64,000 nucleotides of DNA from Cyanophora paradoxa (GCA_004431415.1 QPMI01000114.1:62001-126000); one strand, 5' to 3'; shown: positions 1 through 11,048, counted from the stretch's first letter. Notes: generated from the sequence alone by a model not told the origin. Program-made: numbers and translations.

Positions 1-4
1 GTAT

Positions 5-226
5 TTGAAGTACCCGTCCTCGAATGCGCCCCTCAAACCGTACAAGTTCAAAGCGCTGGAGCGCCGCCGGAAACAGATCGGCAGCCTCCTGCACCAATGG
101 GAAGGCCTCAGATGGGGCGTGCGACTAGTACGACTCAGGCAATTAAACTCCAAACCGCCAATACCTGGCCTTCCCCCCCTCCCAGGGGACGGTCTCGAAG
201 GGGGGGGGTACCTGGAACGACAGTGA
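5..226 (+). pseudogene. LINE-A linker fragment upstream of RT
   Basis: This is a 73-codon open stretch rich in Arg and Lys (ERRRKQIGSLLHQW), ending four bases before the main LINE-A frame and in a different frame. LINE-B has a similar basic helical linker between endonuclease and RT. It is probably the same protein with a one-base shift in the adjoining G run (about 203-210), but the join cannot be proven from this copy alone. Confidence 0.35.
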
Positions 227-230
227 CTGG

Positions 231-3200
231 GTGAGGGCACGGAAAGCGCTGCAACGGGAGTGGCGCCGGATAGAAGACTCGATAAGCGCAAAGGGGAAAG
301 AGATGAAGGACAAGCAGATCAGAGAGGCCCTCGATCTAAGAAGGACATGGTTCCGCCAAGAGCTAGGCAGGTGCCTCGATCGGTTGCTAGGACGCACTAG
401 GGGCAGCCTGGCTTTCTCGACACTTGCACTCCGGGTCCCGGGAGAGGAACGACCTCGAATCATCGATAATGTAGATGAGCTAAAAGCGGAAGTCGCGACG
501 GCCTTCAAGAACTGGGTACCCCCGCGTCGACCCCGTCTCCCCCAAACGGGCCACCCCCTTCCACCACACTGGCAAAGACGCTACGAGAGACAAAGACGAC
601 TGCAGTACCCGAAGCTTATGAAGCCAATCACCGAGCAGGAGCTTAAAGACTACCTGGGACGCCTAGCAGCAAACACAGCGGCAGGTCCCTCAGCAATGGC
701 GGCAGCCCTTTTAAAAAAGCTACCTCCAGCAGGGATGACGGCTCTGCTCGCCCTCCTGAACACCATACTTGTACACGGCCACCCGCCGGATTTCCTCATG
801 GATGCAGTGATCTGTGCGATCCCAAAATCAGCTGAATGGGACGGGTTTGCAGACAGTACACGCCCAATCACGCTGCAGGAAGTGGTGCTTAAAGCCCTTA
901 CAGGCATTCTGGGAAGGCGGCTTATGGACGCCCTCATAGAACAAAAAGCACTCAAGGGGAAAAACTATGCCTTCCTTAAAAACATGTCTACAGACGAACC
1001 TCTGCACATAGTGAACGCGATCCTTGAAGAAGCAAAGCGACGCAGAAGCGAAATTCACATCATTGCACAGGATATCAAGAAAGCCTACGACTCAGTCAGC
1101 TGGGCAAGCATGGAATTAACTTTTGAACGCTTCAACATACCAGAGGAATACGTGCGCCTCCACGAACACATCTGGCACCACCGAACAGCCAGAGTACTGA
1201 CCGCATATGGCCCCTCGGATGAGTTCTCCCCGGCGTGTGGGCTCCCTCAGGGCGCGCCCGAATCCCCGCTCCACTGGCTCCTCTTCTATGATGCCCTTCT
1301 CTGCGAACAGGAGTCTCAGGCAGAGGCAGAAGGACCAGACTCAGAGATCTCAGGGGTACAGATCGCACCTGCTCCGGGTGAACCACCAATCAGCTTGGCG
1401 GGAATTGCCTATGCAGATGACACAGACTGGTTTGCAAAAAGCCGCCGGGGGATCGAACTTAGAGCAAAAATCTCCACTGAGTTCTGTGAACTACACGATA
1501 TAGAGCTAAATGTGAAGAAGACTGAATATACAAACAATAGAGGGAAAAGCGTCTACCCGGAGGCCCCAAAAATGGGTACCCCACCCGAGACGATCGCGAT
1601 ATACCTCGAGCCCTCAGAACCCTTTAAGCTACTAGGAACCTATTTCACATGCAATTTAAACTGGAGCCGTCACAAAGCCCACACTTTCAATAAGGTAAAG
1701 AGCATTGTGACAGCTATCAAGGGGAAGAGAATGACAGCAGAAGAGGCAGTATATATCTGCAATGCAGTAATTGGAGGCAGTCTAAGATACGCTTTCAAAG
1801 TAGCGAATTTCTCGGACACAGACCTTAAAAACCTACAGGCTCTCTTCATGACGCTAGTAAAACATAGTGGGGGGCTCAGCAAAGCTACGGCAAACGCCTT
1901 TATGATGATGCCGGCTCCCTTTGGCTTGCTTTCGGTCCACTCAGTACAAGCAGAGGAACAGATATCCAAGCTACGAGCACACCTCATCTCTCCAACCTTG
2001 GTAGGATCTATCCGGCGAGCACGAATGTATGACCTCCAGGAGCAGCGTGGTATGCTTGTACCCCCGACAGCACTCCCCTCGGCAACTTCAAGAGGGTGTA
2101 TTGGCAACCTGGTGGCGCGCGTGATTAAAATAATGAACGAAGTTGGGCTGACAATAGAGGCACCCCCAACGTCGGCGTGGAACAGCCTCCTTGCCAACGA
2201 GCGACCGCTTCAAACCTGCCTCCCATGGCCTATCTTCGATGAAGTGGGACCTCACCTCCGCAAACACGGACTGTGGACGCCCCGGGACCTAGAGGACGCT
2301 CTCAGGCCGGGGTATATGAAAACGTGGAATTTGGTGCGCACGAGCCCAACGCAGCAACTCACCCCCCGATGGTTCTCCCTGCTAGAAGAGCACGTGCTAC
2401 CAGACGGCCGGCCCCCAGGCTGCCGGCGTTTGCGCCAGGAACTGCTGGGTGACGGAAGGATGCAAACAGAGACGAAACCCGCAGCGGTCTGGGCCCTGGT
2501 AGAAGCCATGCAAAAAAGGGTCAGTGGGCCAAAGCGGCAAGGAGAGGAACCAGTGCTAGCTTACGTAGACGGCTCTACTTATGAAGCCGAGTCCCGCAGC
2601 GTCCGCAGCGGATACGGGGTTCATTTCCCTAACGGAGAGTACCCCGACGTGAGGGAGCGGATAGGGGGCCAGATAACAAACTACAAGGCCGAACTCACTA
2701 GCATACTACACGCGGCGGTGACGGTGGAACCGGAGCGGGACCTCGTGATCCACTGCGATAACAAAGGAGCAGTGATTGCAGCAAATCGTTTCTCTATGAA
2801 CGGCTCGCCGCCTCCGGGAACAGCACTTCTGCAAGCACCGTTACATGAGACGCTGAAAGCCCTCGCTGAAACTATAACAAAGCGCACGGGGGAGACGAAG
2901 ATCATCTGGGTAAAGGGCCACACGAAAGAGCTCCCGCACGGGCCCAGGAACGAGATGGCGGACAGAAGAGCGAAAGAAGGCGCGATGCTCGACGAGGAGG
3001 TTCGTGAAGTGAAGTTCCTCCCTGCAGCGTGGACCTTCGTTATGTGCTATAGAGGCCCGGCGGGCCCGTGCCCTACTGGCCCCGACGGCACCTGGAGGCT
3101 AGAGAATGACGCGGCGGGAGCGATCCGCGACATCTACCACACGCGATACGCGTACGTCTGGGCCTGCTCAGTGCGTCAGATGAAGGAAGGGGCGGGCCGC

Positions 3201-4787
3201 TGGGCCCTCGCGCACGGCGCGGAGCTGCAAACGATCTTCTCGATCATAGACATCCACAAGAACCGCAAACCTCTATCAGATAAGATGCAGCGTTTCAGAA
3301 AGCTCGTCATCCAGCTCCTAGACGATCGACTGCCTCTCCTACCGCTGCGACTGCTTCACCAGCCAAACCTGTACGGGCCGCGAAACAGTCAAGGCCGATG
3401 CGCACGCTGCGGCGAAGTCCGTGAGACCATTGCTCACCTGTTCCACTGCGTGAAAGCGCGAGACGCGCTTCGGCAGCTCCAGGATGAGGTCGATGTGGCG
3501 GTCAAGAAAGCTGTAGGGCAGTGGCCGGCGGGCAGGAACGTCCCGAGTACGTTTCTGAGCATGCTCGACTTTACAAACCGCTTTGATGCGGTGCGCGCGC
3601 CTGGGCCGAAATGCTACCCGAGGTCGCCCGCTCAGAAGGCGCTGGATGGCTTCGAATCGCTTTGGGTGCTGCGCGGGGCTCTGCCCGTGGGTCTAGATCA
3701 AGTGCTGCTCGAATGGAAGGCTAAAGAACCTGAGCTAAAGAACGTGAGCGCCTTCCTCAAGCGTATCAAACGCAAACTTCTAAGGACTCTGATGCGGGGG
3801 GTGCAGAAGCTGATCTGGGTTCCCCGCTGCACGGAGACGGTCAATTGGGAGGGCAAAGTTGGCATCACGGCTGCTGCGAAGCGACTAGGACGCAGTGCGG
3901 TGGCCCAGCCGGCCCCAGCCGAACGCAGAAGCCGTCGCCGCACGGACAGCCAGACGCCAGCTGCAAATTTGATCGCAGCAGCCACAGCAGCTGCAGCCGG
4001 AACCACGGCAGCCGCAGCACCGTCAAACGCGGCCCAGGTGGATAACCAAGCAAGGGCTAACGCTCGCCCCCGAACTGTGAGTACGCGAGCAAACCCGGCT
4101 AGCGCTGCAGCTGACGTACCAACAAGATCGGCAAGCGCTACCGCCGGAACGACAGTGCGCAGACCGTTAGCAAACATTGGCAACGCTTGCCCCCAAACCG
4201 CCTTGGGCACAGCCGCCTCGAGAGCGACACGGAAGCGCCCCAATGCAGCCACGACCACAGATCAAATCCCAAACTTGAGCTCAAACCCGAGCTCCAGGGC
4301 CCGGACAACCGGCGCCCCCGCAGCCCCGCAAACAGTAGCTGTGGCTATAGCTAACAACGATCGCGACCGTGAAAGAACTGAAGCACATGTACAGCCGCAG
4401 GGCGCAATGGCGCCGGCGCATGCAATTAATATTCCGAATCCCGAAATCGAAGCTGTGCAGGCACTTTTACAGCTCTCGGGCTCGGCCGCGACTGCAGCCA
4501 GTGCTAGCTCTAGTGAACAGGCCACTGAAGTTGCAAGTGGATCACGGGCACGCCGGAGCGTCATTTCACAACGGAAACGAGCACTGGAGGAGGCTAAGGA
4601 GCTCAAAAATAACAGTGGTCGCTCGCGATGCAGGATATGCAGGGGGAAACTGACGCCGAATGATGACGAGCAAGCACACGTGTGCTGGAACAACCCACCC
4701 CCAGATACAGCCCTCTGGAACGCACACATTACAGTGGAAAGGCTGCTGAAAACAGGAGAGCTACCAGTGCTTATGCCCCACAGGTAA
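231..4787 (+). CDS. LINE-A polyprotein: reverse transcriptase + RNase H + zinc motifs
   Basis: The open frame is 1,518 codons. The RT core runs from about residue 110 to 430: RPITLQE, then a D-containing QDIKKAYDSVSW block, GLPQGAPESPLHW, and the catalytic YADD at residues 394-397. The RNase H domain is contiguous, with Asp780 (YVDGS), Glu821 (KAELTS), Asp843 (HCDNK), His897 (KGHTK) and Asp911 (NEMAD). A C-x2-C-x8-H-x3-C knuckle (CARCGEVRETIAHLFHC) lies near residue 1060, followed by a W-x2-RC motif shared with LINE-B and LINE-G. Then come about 220 residues rich in Ala, Thr and Arg, and a final CRIC...HVC zinc motif near 1470-1485. All catalytic residues are present, so the protein could be active if a full-length 5' end exists upstream. 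Reverse transcription would prime at nicked chromosomal DNA. Confidence 0.9.
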   Translation: MRARKALQREWRRIEDSISAKGKEMKDKQIREALDLRRTWFRQELGRCLDRLLGRTRGSLAFSTLALRVPGEERPRIIDNVDELKAEVATAFKNWVPPRRPRLPQTGHPLPPHWQRRYERQRRLQYPKLMKPITEQELKDYLGRLAANTAAGPSAMAAALLKKLPPAGMTALLALLNTILVHGHPPDFLMDAVICAIPKSAEWDGFADSTRPITLQEVVLKALTGILGRRLMDALIEQKALKGKNYAFLKNMSTDEPLHIVNAILEEAKRRRSEIHIIAQDIKKAYDSVSWASMELTFERFNIPEEYVRLHEHIWHHRTARVLTAYGPSDEFSPACGLPQGAPESPLHWLLFYDALLCEQESQAEAEGPDSEISGVQIAPAPGEPPISLAGIAYADDTDWFAKSRRGIELRAKISTEFCELHDIELNVKKTEYTNNRGKSVYPEAPKMGTPPETIAIYLEPSEPFKLLGTYFTCNLNWSRHKAHTFNKVKSIVTAIKGKRMTAEEAVYICNAVIGGSLRYAFKVANFSDTDLKNLQALFMTLVKHSGGLSKATANAFMMMPAPFGLLSVHSVQAEEQISKLRAHLISPTLVGSIRRARMYDLQEQRGMLVPPTALPSATSRGCIGNLVARVIKIMNEVGLTIEAPPTSAWNSLLANERPLQTCLPWPIFDEVGPHLRKHGLWTPRDLEDALRPGYMKTWNLVRTSPTQQLTPRWFSLLEEHVLPDGRPPGCRRLRQELLGDGRMQTETKPAAVWALVEAMQKRVSGPKRQGEEPVLAYVDGSTYEAESRSVRSGYGVHFPNGEYPDVRERIGGQITNYKAELTSILHAAVTVEPERDLVIHCDNKGAVIAANRFSMNGSPPPGTALLQAPLHETLKALAETITKRTGETKIIWVKGHTKELPHGPRNEMADRRAKEGAMLDEEVREVKFLPAAWTFVMCYRGPAGPCPTGPDGTWRLENDAAGAIRDIYHTRYAYVWACSVRQMKEGAGRWALAHGAELQTIFSIIDIHKNRKPLSDKMQRFRKLVIQLLDDRLPLLPLRLLHQPNLYGPRNSQGRCARCGEVRETIAHLFHCVKARDALRQLQDEVDVAVKKAVGQWPAGRNVPSTFLSMLDFTNRFDAVRAPGPKCYPRSPAQKALDGFESLWVLRGALPVGLDQVLLEWKAKEPELKNVSAFLKRIKRKLLRTLMRGVQKLIWVPRCTETVNWEGKVGITAAAKRLGRSAVAQPAPAERRSRRRTDSQTPAANLIAAATAAAAGTTAAAAPSNAAQVDNQARANARPRTVSTRANPASAAADVPTRSASATAGTTVRRPLANIGNACPQTALGTAASRATRKRPNAATTTDQIPNLSSNPSSRARTTGAPAAPQTVAVAIANNDRDRERTEAHVQPQGAMAPAHAINIPNPEIEAVQALLQLSGSAATAASASSSEQATEVASGSRARRSVISQRKRALEEAKELKNNSGRSRCRICRGKLTPNDDEQAHVCWNNPPPDTALWNAHITVERLLKTGELPVLMPHR

Positions 4788-4943
4788 CCTGCCTAAGCCA
4801 GCTGCAAAGTCTTCCCCCGCCTCCTACATGTGGGAGGAGCTCCCCCCTATTGGCTTTCACGCCGTAGGGGCCCGGGTCAAACCGGGGAAGGAGTGAGGGG
4901 GACGACTATAAACCGGGCCCCTAGGGGTACCGGAGCACACACA
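4788..4943 (+). other. LINE-A 3' untranslated tail
   Basis: These 156 bases lie between the LINE-A stop codon and the duplicated host sequence. They include a short hairpin (CCTCC-TACATGT-GGGAGG, about 4818-4836) and end in a CA dinucleotide run. There is no poly(A) tail. Confidence 0.5.
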
Positions 4944-5138
4944 CACAGTGTGTGACCACACACAAACACGTCGGTACCGCCGGGACGAGTCCGTGCTGCG
5001 TGGCGATTCAAATTCTGGCGATGCCGTCGGAGGGGCAGACCGACGCGCAGATCGCTGCCTGGTGGGAGGTGCGATCTGTTCGATTCGGACAGCCCACCGG
5101 CGCTCCTAACCGGCGACCAGCGGAAGTACGAGGAGGCC

Positions 5139-7788
5139 GTGGAGTTGTGGGGCGAATGCGAGCGGAGAGCGACAGCGCTGCACGAGGAGAACAAGCGGTT
5201 GCAGGAGGCGGTCGAGAAGCTACAGGGAGACGAGCGCGCCTCGAATCGAGCTCTAAAGAAAAAGCTGGATGCTAGCGAGGTGCTGTTCCAGCGCCTGCTG
5301 GAGAACGTGGAAGACGAGCGTCGCCAGAACCAGGAGCTGAGGGAGTGCGGTGCGGCGAACCGAGCCTCCGGCCGGTCGCCCCTTGCTCACGGTCGCCCGC
5401 AGCCAAGGCTTCAGAGCGGCGCAAGCGGGAGGTGGAGGGAGCGTTCCAGCAGATCCTCGAGGAGGCGGAGGCGCTGCGGCACTCCAACAACGAGCTTGCA
5501 ATGTCGTCAGCCGAGGTCCTGAAGGTCCAGACGCCGCGGCCGGACGCGCCGCGAGGGCCGCCCCAGCGCCGCCGCAGGTGAACGAGGTGCTGCACGAGCG
5601 CGTGAGGCTGTTGGAGGGGCATGTACAACTACTCCAGGTCCGCTGCCGGATCGGGACCCGAGTGCAGCGCGACCCTCAGGCGGGTGTCGCAGGAGCAGCT
5701 GGAACAGCTCCGCGGCGAGAACGCGGAGCTGAAGACCGAGGCGCGGTCCTCCGCGGCTGCCGCGGCAGCGGCCGCCGCCGCCGCTTCCGCCTCCGCGTAC
5801 CAGTGTGACTGCCGCTACTCGGTTCCGGCCCCTGCGCCGCCGCCGCCGCAGCCTCCGGTTCGGTATGCCTCGGACAGGATCGAGGAGGAGATCAACAGGC
5901 GCCTGGGGGCGATCCTGGGGAGCCTCGAGCGGCTGCACACCAGCGCTAGCGCCCCGGCGAGCCCGGCACCGCACCGCGCCCGCCTCTCCCTTTCCCCCGC
6001 CCGGCCCCTCTGGTCACCCCAGGCGGCCGCCGCGCGCGCCGTCTCCGCCCCGCCCCGCCGCCGGCACGAGGAGCTGGAGGAGGTGGCGTATCCCGCCGAG
6101 GAGGGGGAGGGCCCAGAGGAGGCCGAGGACATTGACGCCCTCGCGATCGCCGGGGACGTGCGACGGGCGCTCCGCCAGGGCACCCGGGACGCCAGCCAGG
6201 CAGCCGCCCCGGCCCGGCGCGCCCCGACCCGGCCCCCTCTCGACCTACCCACCCCAAAGCCTAGGGGTACCTCTTCGCAGGGGGCGGCGGCGGGGGCGCA
6301 CCGGCCTCCCGCCCCGCCGCCGAGTCGCCGGCGCGCGCCGCCGCCGCCGCCGCCGCCGCTTCGGCCGGCGGCTCGGTCGGAGGGGTCCTCGGGGGTACGG
6401 GCCGTCGGAGGGCGAGGCGGCCGCGGGGCCCCGCCGGAGCCGCCGGAGCCGCGCCACGTGGGTCAGCAGCTCGCCCGCCTGAGGCGAGGCTCCTTTCCCT
6501 TCCGCTTCGCCCCTTCTTTCTTTGTCTTGCCTGGCCTCTCCGGCAGCATCGAGCGCGAGGTGCACGCCAACATGCACCTCGGCAGCGTCGGGGCCCGGGC
6601 CCGCCTCGGCATCCTCCTGCGCCTGCGCCTGCGCCCCGCCAGCGGAGCCCCCGCCCCGCCAGCTCAGCCGCCGGCCCCGCCGCCCCCGACGGGGCCCGGG
6701 GCCCGCGCCGCCTGGAGCGAGCCTTCTCCGACGCCCGCTCCCTCCCCGACGAGCCCACACCTCCCCCGTACCCCGTCGTCTGAGCGGCGCACCCCCCAGG
6801 GTTCGCGGAGCTGGTGCGGGGGCTGGACCCGGACGTGCTGGCGGGGTACAGGGTGCAGGGCGGCTCGCTGGGGTATCGGCATCGACCTCCAGCGGTGCGG
6901 CGTCCTTCGCCTTCGGAGGGCCTCTCTCGCCGGTGCTCGACCCTAGGCTGACGTCTCCGGCCGGTCCGCCCCTCTCCCCCCTCCTCCCTCCCCCTCTCCC
7001 CGGTCTGATCGCCGGCGGGCGCGTGCTGAACGTGCGGCGGCTGATGCGGGGGGAGCTGAAGCACTCCCTCGAGAGCGTCGAAGAGGGACGCGGGGCCGCA
7101 GGCAGCGGGCGGGGACGGCGCTCGCCATCCTCGGGGCCGTCGACCTCGTCCGCCCCGCCCCGCCCCGGACCAGGGTTCCCGGCTGGCTGCGCGACGCGGC
7201 GAAGCCCGCCTCCCCTTCTCCCGCCCCCCTCCCCCCGGCCCCGCCCGACGCCCCGCGCGGGTGCGGCGGGCGTCGGAGCTGGCGCGCACCTGCGGCATCC
7301 ACCTCTTCGCCAACCTCGCCCGCGGCTCCGGCTCTCATACGCCCCAGTGCAGTCGCTGTGCCCCTCGACGGCGATCGCGCACAACCTCTGCTTCACCACC
7401 CGTCTCGGCAAGGCCCGCCCCGCCCCTGCCCCCCCTCCCTCCTCCTCGGGCCCTCGCGCGCCCTCGGCCTCGCAGCTGGGCGGGCCGGCGGCGGGGCGCC
7501 CGGCGCCTCGGGGTCGACCCCCGCTGCTGGCCCCCGCCACTGGGCCCCGAAGGGCCGGCCCCGCCGCCCCCGCCCCCGGGCCGCGCCCCGCAGCTGGGCC
7601 CCCCTCGCGCCTCCCCCGCAGGGCGCTGGGGAGCTCGAGGCGCCCTCTTCGTCGGGCCCGAGGGTGCCCCCAGCGCCACCCCGCCCCCTCCATCCCCGCC
7701 GCCTCCTCCTGGGCGCGCGGGCGCCGACTCTGCTGCGCGCGCACGCGCCGACTCTGGGCCATTCATGGCCATCTCCCACTATAGCTAG
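5139..7788 (+). CDS. Spliced coiled-coil protein of unknown function (copy 1)
   Basis: Function is not recognised. Exon 1 (to 5349) reads as a heptad-rich coil (ALHEENKRLQEAVEKLQ). Three short GT-AG introns restore the reading frame exactly: 5350-5402 (53 bp), 5525-5577 (53 bp) and 5638-5692 (55 bp). The joined exons continue the coil (RKREVEGAFQQILEEAEAL, VNEVLHERVRLLEGHVQLLQ, EQLEQLRGENAELKTEAR). They then pass through an Ala tract, a Pro stretch and an acidic region (HEELEEVAYPAEEGEG). Further exons are likely near 6549, 6788, 7100 and 7261 (FAELVRGLDPDVLAGY, TALAILGAVDLVRP, VRRASELARTCGIHLFA), but I could not close the downstream frame. The start is uncertain: a clean acidic frame (DLFDSDSPPALLTGDQRKYE) precedes Met5139 without its own ATG. 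The end is approximate. Confidence 0.6.
6261..6605 (+). repeat. 345 bp GC-rich module, copy 1 of 3
   Basis: It begins GCCTAGGGGTACCTCTTCGC and ends CGCCTCGGCATCCTC. Other copies are at 15641-15985 and about 38768-39050. It contains a (CCG)n run, a pyrimidine tract and a strong acceptor-like CTCCGGCAG at about 6540-6548, followed by a conserved potential exon IEREVHANMHLGSVG. Confidence 0.75.
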
Positions 7789-8467
7789 TAGAATGGGGCA
7801 GGAAGTGACACTGTCCTGACAATATTTAATGTAAATAGTGTCAGATTAAAAGTGTCGGCCGGCCTGACACTACTTGGAGCGGGGCTTCTCTTCTAGTGAT
7901 CTACAGCAGTCACTGAGTCTCCTACTGCACTAAACAAGAACTAACGAACTAACGAACAAAATGAACGAGGGAGGAGTGATCAGAGAGGGGCACACATATT
8001 ACAGACGTCGACAGGACAAGTATTGAATTGCACTGCAGCGGGCCACGAACGGAAAGCGACCGGCCGCGGGCCGAGCTCAGGATCAACGCGAGCAGCTTCG
8101 AATTCGCGAGCACTGGCCATGGGGACCTGGCCGGGCCCTCCGCAGGACCCGCCCCGCTGCGCATGCTCGGGGCCCCAGAGGCGAGGCGCCAGCAGCGGGT
8201 CGACCCGCGGCCGCGCGGGGCTGCCGGCGCCGGGGAAGGCCGCGCGGGCCGCGCGCCAGGAAGGCCGCCGGGGCGGGGCGGCGGGGCGCGGGGCGAGGAT
8301 GGTGGGGCGTCGACGTCGGTGGCGAACGAAGGGGGTGGACTCCGGGAGGGGGTCTGCGGGACGGGCGGGGTGGGCGGGGCGGGCGGGGCCCCGAGAAGCC
8401 AAGGAGGAGGCGGACGTGGGTGAAGGAGCAGGGGCGGGGGGGCGCGGGTTGGGGCGGGGCCGGGCGG
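7789..8467. other. Region between convergent genes, no further gene seen
   Basis: This is the gap between the end of the coiled-coil gene (+) and the stop codon of the glycosyltransferase (-). It includes a small AT-richer patch (about 7780-7980) with repeated GTGTCAG/CTGACAC words (7826-7870) and a CTAACGAA tandem near 7940. The rest is G-rich. It probably holds the 3' untranslated regions of both genes. Confidence 0.5.
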
Positions 8468-10703
8468 TCAGGGCGGGAGGAAGAAAGTGTCGTCGAGGGA
8501 GACCACCTCGCCCCGCACCTGCCGCCCCCGCCCTCGGCCCGAGAGGCGGGGGCGGGGGCGGGGCCGGCGCGCGCCCGCGTGTGGTTGTGCCGCAGGAAGG
8601 TCGCCAGCTCGGCGACCAGGCGCCCGATCTGCAGCGCGGAGCGGGGCGCTCGGCGGGGCGGGGCGGGGCGGCGGGGCGGCGGACGTTGCTTGAGAAGGTG
8701 ACGACGGAGGCGCCGCACGTCGCCAGCGCCACCACGTCCACCATCGCCGCCTGCCCGCCCCGCCCCGCCTCGCCCGCGGCCCCGCGGAGGGGCGCGGGGG
8801 GGCCACCTTCCACTCGCGCGTGCGCGTCCCGCCCCTCCGCCGCTCCCGCAGGTGGCTCGCGTGGTCGAAGACCTGCCCCCGCCGCCCTGAGACGCGGCTG
8901 GCCATGGCCGGCGGGGCCCCGCCCACCGCGCGGTCCTTGTCGGGGGCGTGGAGGAAGGTGTAGCGCGGCCCGTACGCCCCCGCCTCCTCCCGCAGCACCG
9001 CTGCCTCGTCTGCCCCGCCCTCGCCCCCGGCCCCCGGAGGGGGGCGTGGGGGCAGGCGGACCCGTTGCGACGAAGAAGAGGGTCGTGTTGAGGGCGCGGA
9101 GGAACGGCTCCGCCCGCTCCACGTACTGGCCGGGCCGCCCCCCGGTCGGCCCCGCCCGCGGGGGCGCAGCGGGCGCCGCACCCGGGCCAGCGGCAGCGGC
9201 CTCGCCTCCGACCTCTTGTCCTGCCGCCTGCCCCGCCCGCTCGGCGGCGGCGGGCGTGGGGCGCAGGGGCGGGGCGGGGCGGACCGGACGTGGATGGAGA
9301 CGCAGGGGCGCCGGGGGCGAGGCCGGCGGCGCGAGGCCCTCCTCGAGCCAGGCCGCGCCCGCGCGTTGGAGCGCAGCAGGGAAGCGTCGGCCTGCCGCGC
9401 GGCCACGTGAGGGGCGCCCGGGCGGGGCGCTCGCCCGGCCTCCAAGGCGCGCCTGGGCGCGGGCCCACTCGGGGCCCCACTTCTCGAAGCCCGGGGGCCG
9501 GGCCTCGCCGGGGGCCGCCACGGAGCGCGCGAGCGCCGCGTCGCTCCACGCCGCGAAGTCGTAGTAGAGGACCGTCTTGTTCGCCTGCGCCCCGCTGCCG
9601 GCTCGCCCCGAGGCGGGGGGGCGGGTGGGCCGGAGCGCGGCGCGCCTCGTGGTTGCGGAGCGAGATGGGCGCCGCCCCGCTCTGCAGGTCCCCCAGGTCC
9701 GAGAGGCTGCCCCGCGCCGGCGCGTGAGGCGGGCTGGGGGAGGTGCGCCGCGGCCGTCACCGCGTGGCCGCGCCGGCGCACGAGCAGGTGGAGAGCGGGA
9801 GCATGTGGCAGTCGAGGCTGCGGCACTCCTCCGCGCAGAGATCGTGGTCCGCGTACCTGCCGCCGGGCCGCCCGCGGCCGCCCTCGGCTCGGGCGGGGCG
9901 GGGGCAGGGGTCAGCGGGGGCGCGCACAGCCAGTCTTGGTGCGGGGCCACCAGAAGCACGCGCCGCGTCTCGAGGGCGAGCCCCAGGGCGTAGGCCATGT
10001 GGTGGAGCTCCGAGCCGAACCCTGCGCCCGCCGCCGACCCGGGGTCACGGCCGCGGGGCGTGCGCATGCGGGATGCGGCGCGCGCGCCTGCGGCGCCGAA
10101 GCGAAAGAGGAGGAACTGCGACACGCGGGGGCTGCAATCCTCGCGGGCTCGTAACTGGTTCCGGTAGATGACGCGCTGGGGGCGTCGGCGCGGCCGTGGG
10201 GCGACGTCAGACGCGTACTGCGGCCGCCGGGCAGCTCGCGATCGGGTCGACGCCGCAGCAGGTCGGACGCACCCGAAACTCACGCATCGCTTCCAGCTGC
10301 TCGTCGTTCGCGCGTCCCGAGTCGAGGACGAGCGAGTACAGGAAGTCGTATCGCGGGATCGGCAGGAACTTCGAATTCGTCTCATTTGACGAAACCGAGC
10401 TCGACTTCGAATCCGAACGCGCTAGCTGCGCGCAGGAGGAGCTCTGCAGAAGCTTCAGCGGCGTCCTATCTCCGTGATCGATGTCTGGAGTGGGCGTCGG
10501 CCCTGGCAGGCGCGAAAGCTCCGAATCCAGCGCCCGCCTGACCAGCGAAGCTGCGCGCGTGTGCGCGAACCGTCGGTGCTGAACACCCTCGACGCAGCGA
10601 GCGCAATCGCACCCAAATGAAAGGAGCGTAGGGCCAGAATGATGAGCGGCGCGGCCAGCAGCAGCTTCAACCAGCGGCCGTAGCACCGTGGCCGGAGGCG
10701 CAT
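8468..10703 (-). CDS. Type II membrane glycosyltransferase, fucosyltransferase (GT23)-like
   Basis: On the minus strand, exon 1 (10703-10613) encodes MRLRPRCYGRWLKLLLAAPL and a following hydrophobic stretch, a classic signal anchor. A 62 bp intron (10551-10612) and a 43 bp intron (10176-10218) join in phase to exon 2 (stem region, RYDFLYSLVLDSGRAND) and exon 3 (RVIYRNQLRAREDCS). Exon 3 contains GAGFGSELHHMAYALGLALE. That resembles the donor-site motif of alpha-1,6-fucosyltransferases as I remember it (G-x-G-x-Q-LHH). Later exon pieces include DHDLCAEECRSLDCHMLPLS, CVSIHVRS, AYGPRYTFLHAPDKDR, MVDVVALATCGASVVTFSSN and the C-terminus VSLDDTFFLPP. Inferred role: Golgi sugar transfer, probably fucosyl. 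Downstream exon borders are not resolved. The last ~150 codons are duplicated at 40904-41051. Confidence 0.65.
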
Positions 10704-11048
10704 CGCCGAATCCCTTGTGTAGGTGCCGCAGGGCGCGCCCGCGGCTGGCGCTAGATCACCCGCGCGCGCAGCAGAGTCTTCCGGCCGGTCCCGGCCTCCA
10801 CGCCTGTGGGGGTGCTGCCAGTAATTCCAGCGGTTGCAACACGCTGTTGCTGTGACGAACGCGCGCTCAGCGACGCAGCGCGGACGCTGGTGATTGGGGG
10901 TAGTTGTAGTCCTAATTCAGGGGGTAAGCGAACACAAGGGAGCTGCCTCTGTGGATCCGGAGCTGTGCACCAAGCAACACGGCAGTTTGCACCAAGCAAC
11001 ACGCCAGCTCTCGCTGAGCCGTGACCGAGTCCCGAAGTCCGGAAGTTA
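10704..11048. other. Intergenic region upstream of the glycosyltransferase
   Basis: This divergent spacer lies between the glycosyltransferase start (-) and the next plus-strand coding segment. It contains two copies of CACCAAGCAACACG (about 10967-11003). No promoter element could be identified. Confidence 0.4.

Larger units (their letters stand above)
1..4943 (+). mobile_element. LINE-A, non-LTR retrotransposon, 5' end outside window
   Basis: The element is defined by its long RT/RNase H frame (231-4787) and a short 3' tail. The endonuclease and the 5' end lie before base 1. The 3' end is placed at about 4943 because sequence from 4944 onward matches the second duplication copy at 37459, which has no LINE upstream of it. 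No target-site duplication can be checked from here. RT and RNase H sequences put it in the same clade as LINE-G and LINE-B: all three share the RPITLQE block, SVSW and YADD. Confidence 0.85.
4944..8613 (+). repeat. Segmental duplication, copy 1
   Basis: The sequence is near identical to 37459-41051 in the same orientation, offset by about 32.5 kb. Differences are mainly one-base changes in G or C runs, a ~79 bp segment (6369-6447) absent from copy 2, and eight bases present only in copy 2 near 40340. The copies diverge abruptly after GCCAGCTCGGC (8613 / 41051), inside the glycosyltransferase gene. The duplication carries the whole coiled-coil gene and the last ~150 codons of the glycosyltransferase. 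Confidence 0.95.

Noticed and set aside
6245-7762. 505-codon minus-strand open frame opposite the coiled-coil gene
   Set aside because: Composed of Gly/Arg/Pro strings. The plus strand has a spliced gene with heptads and consistent introns, so this is the antisense shadow.
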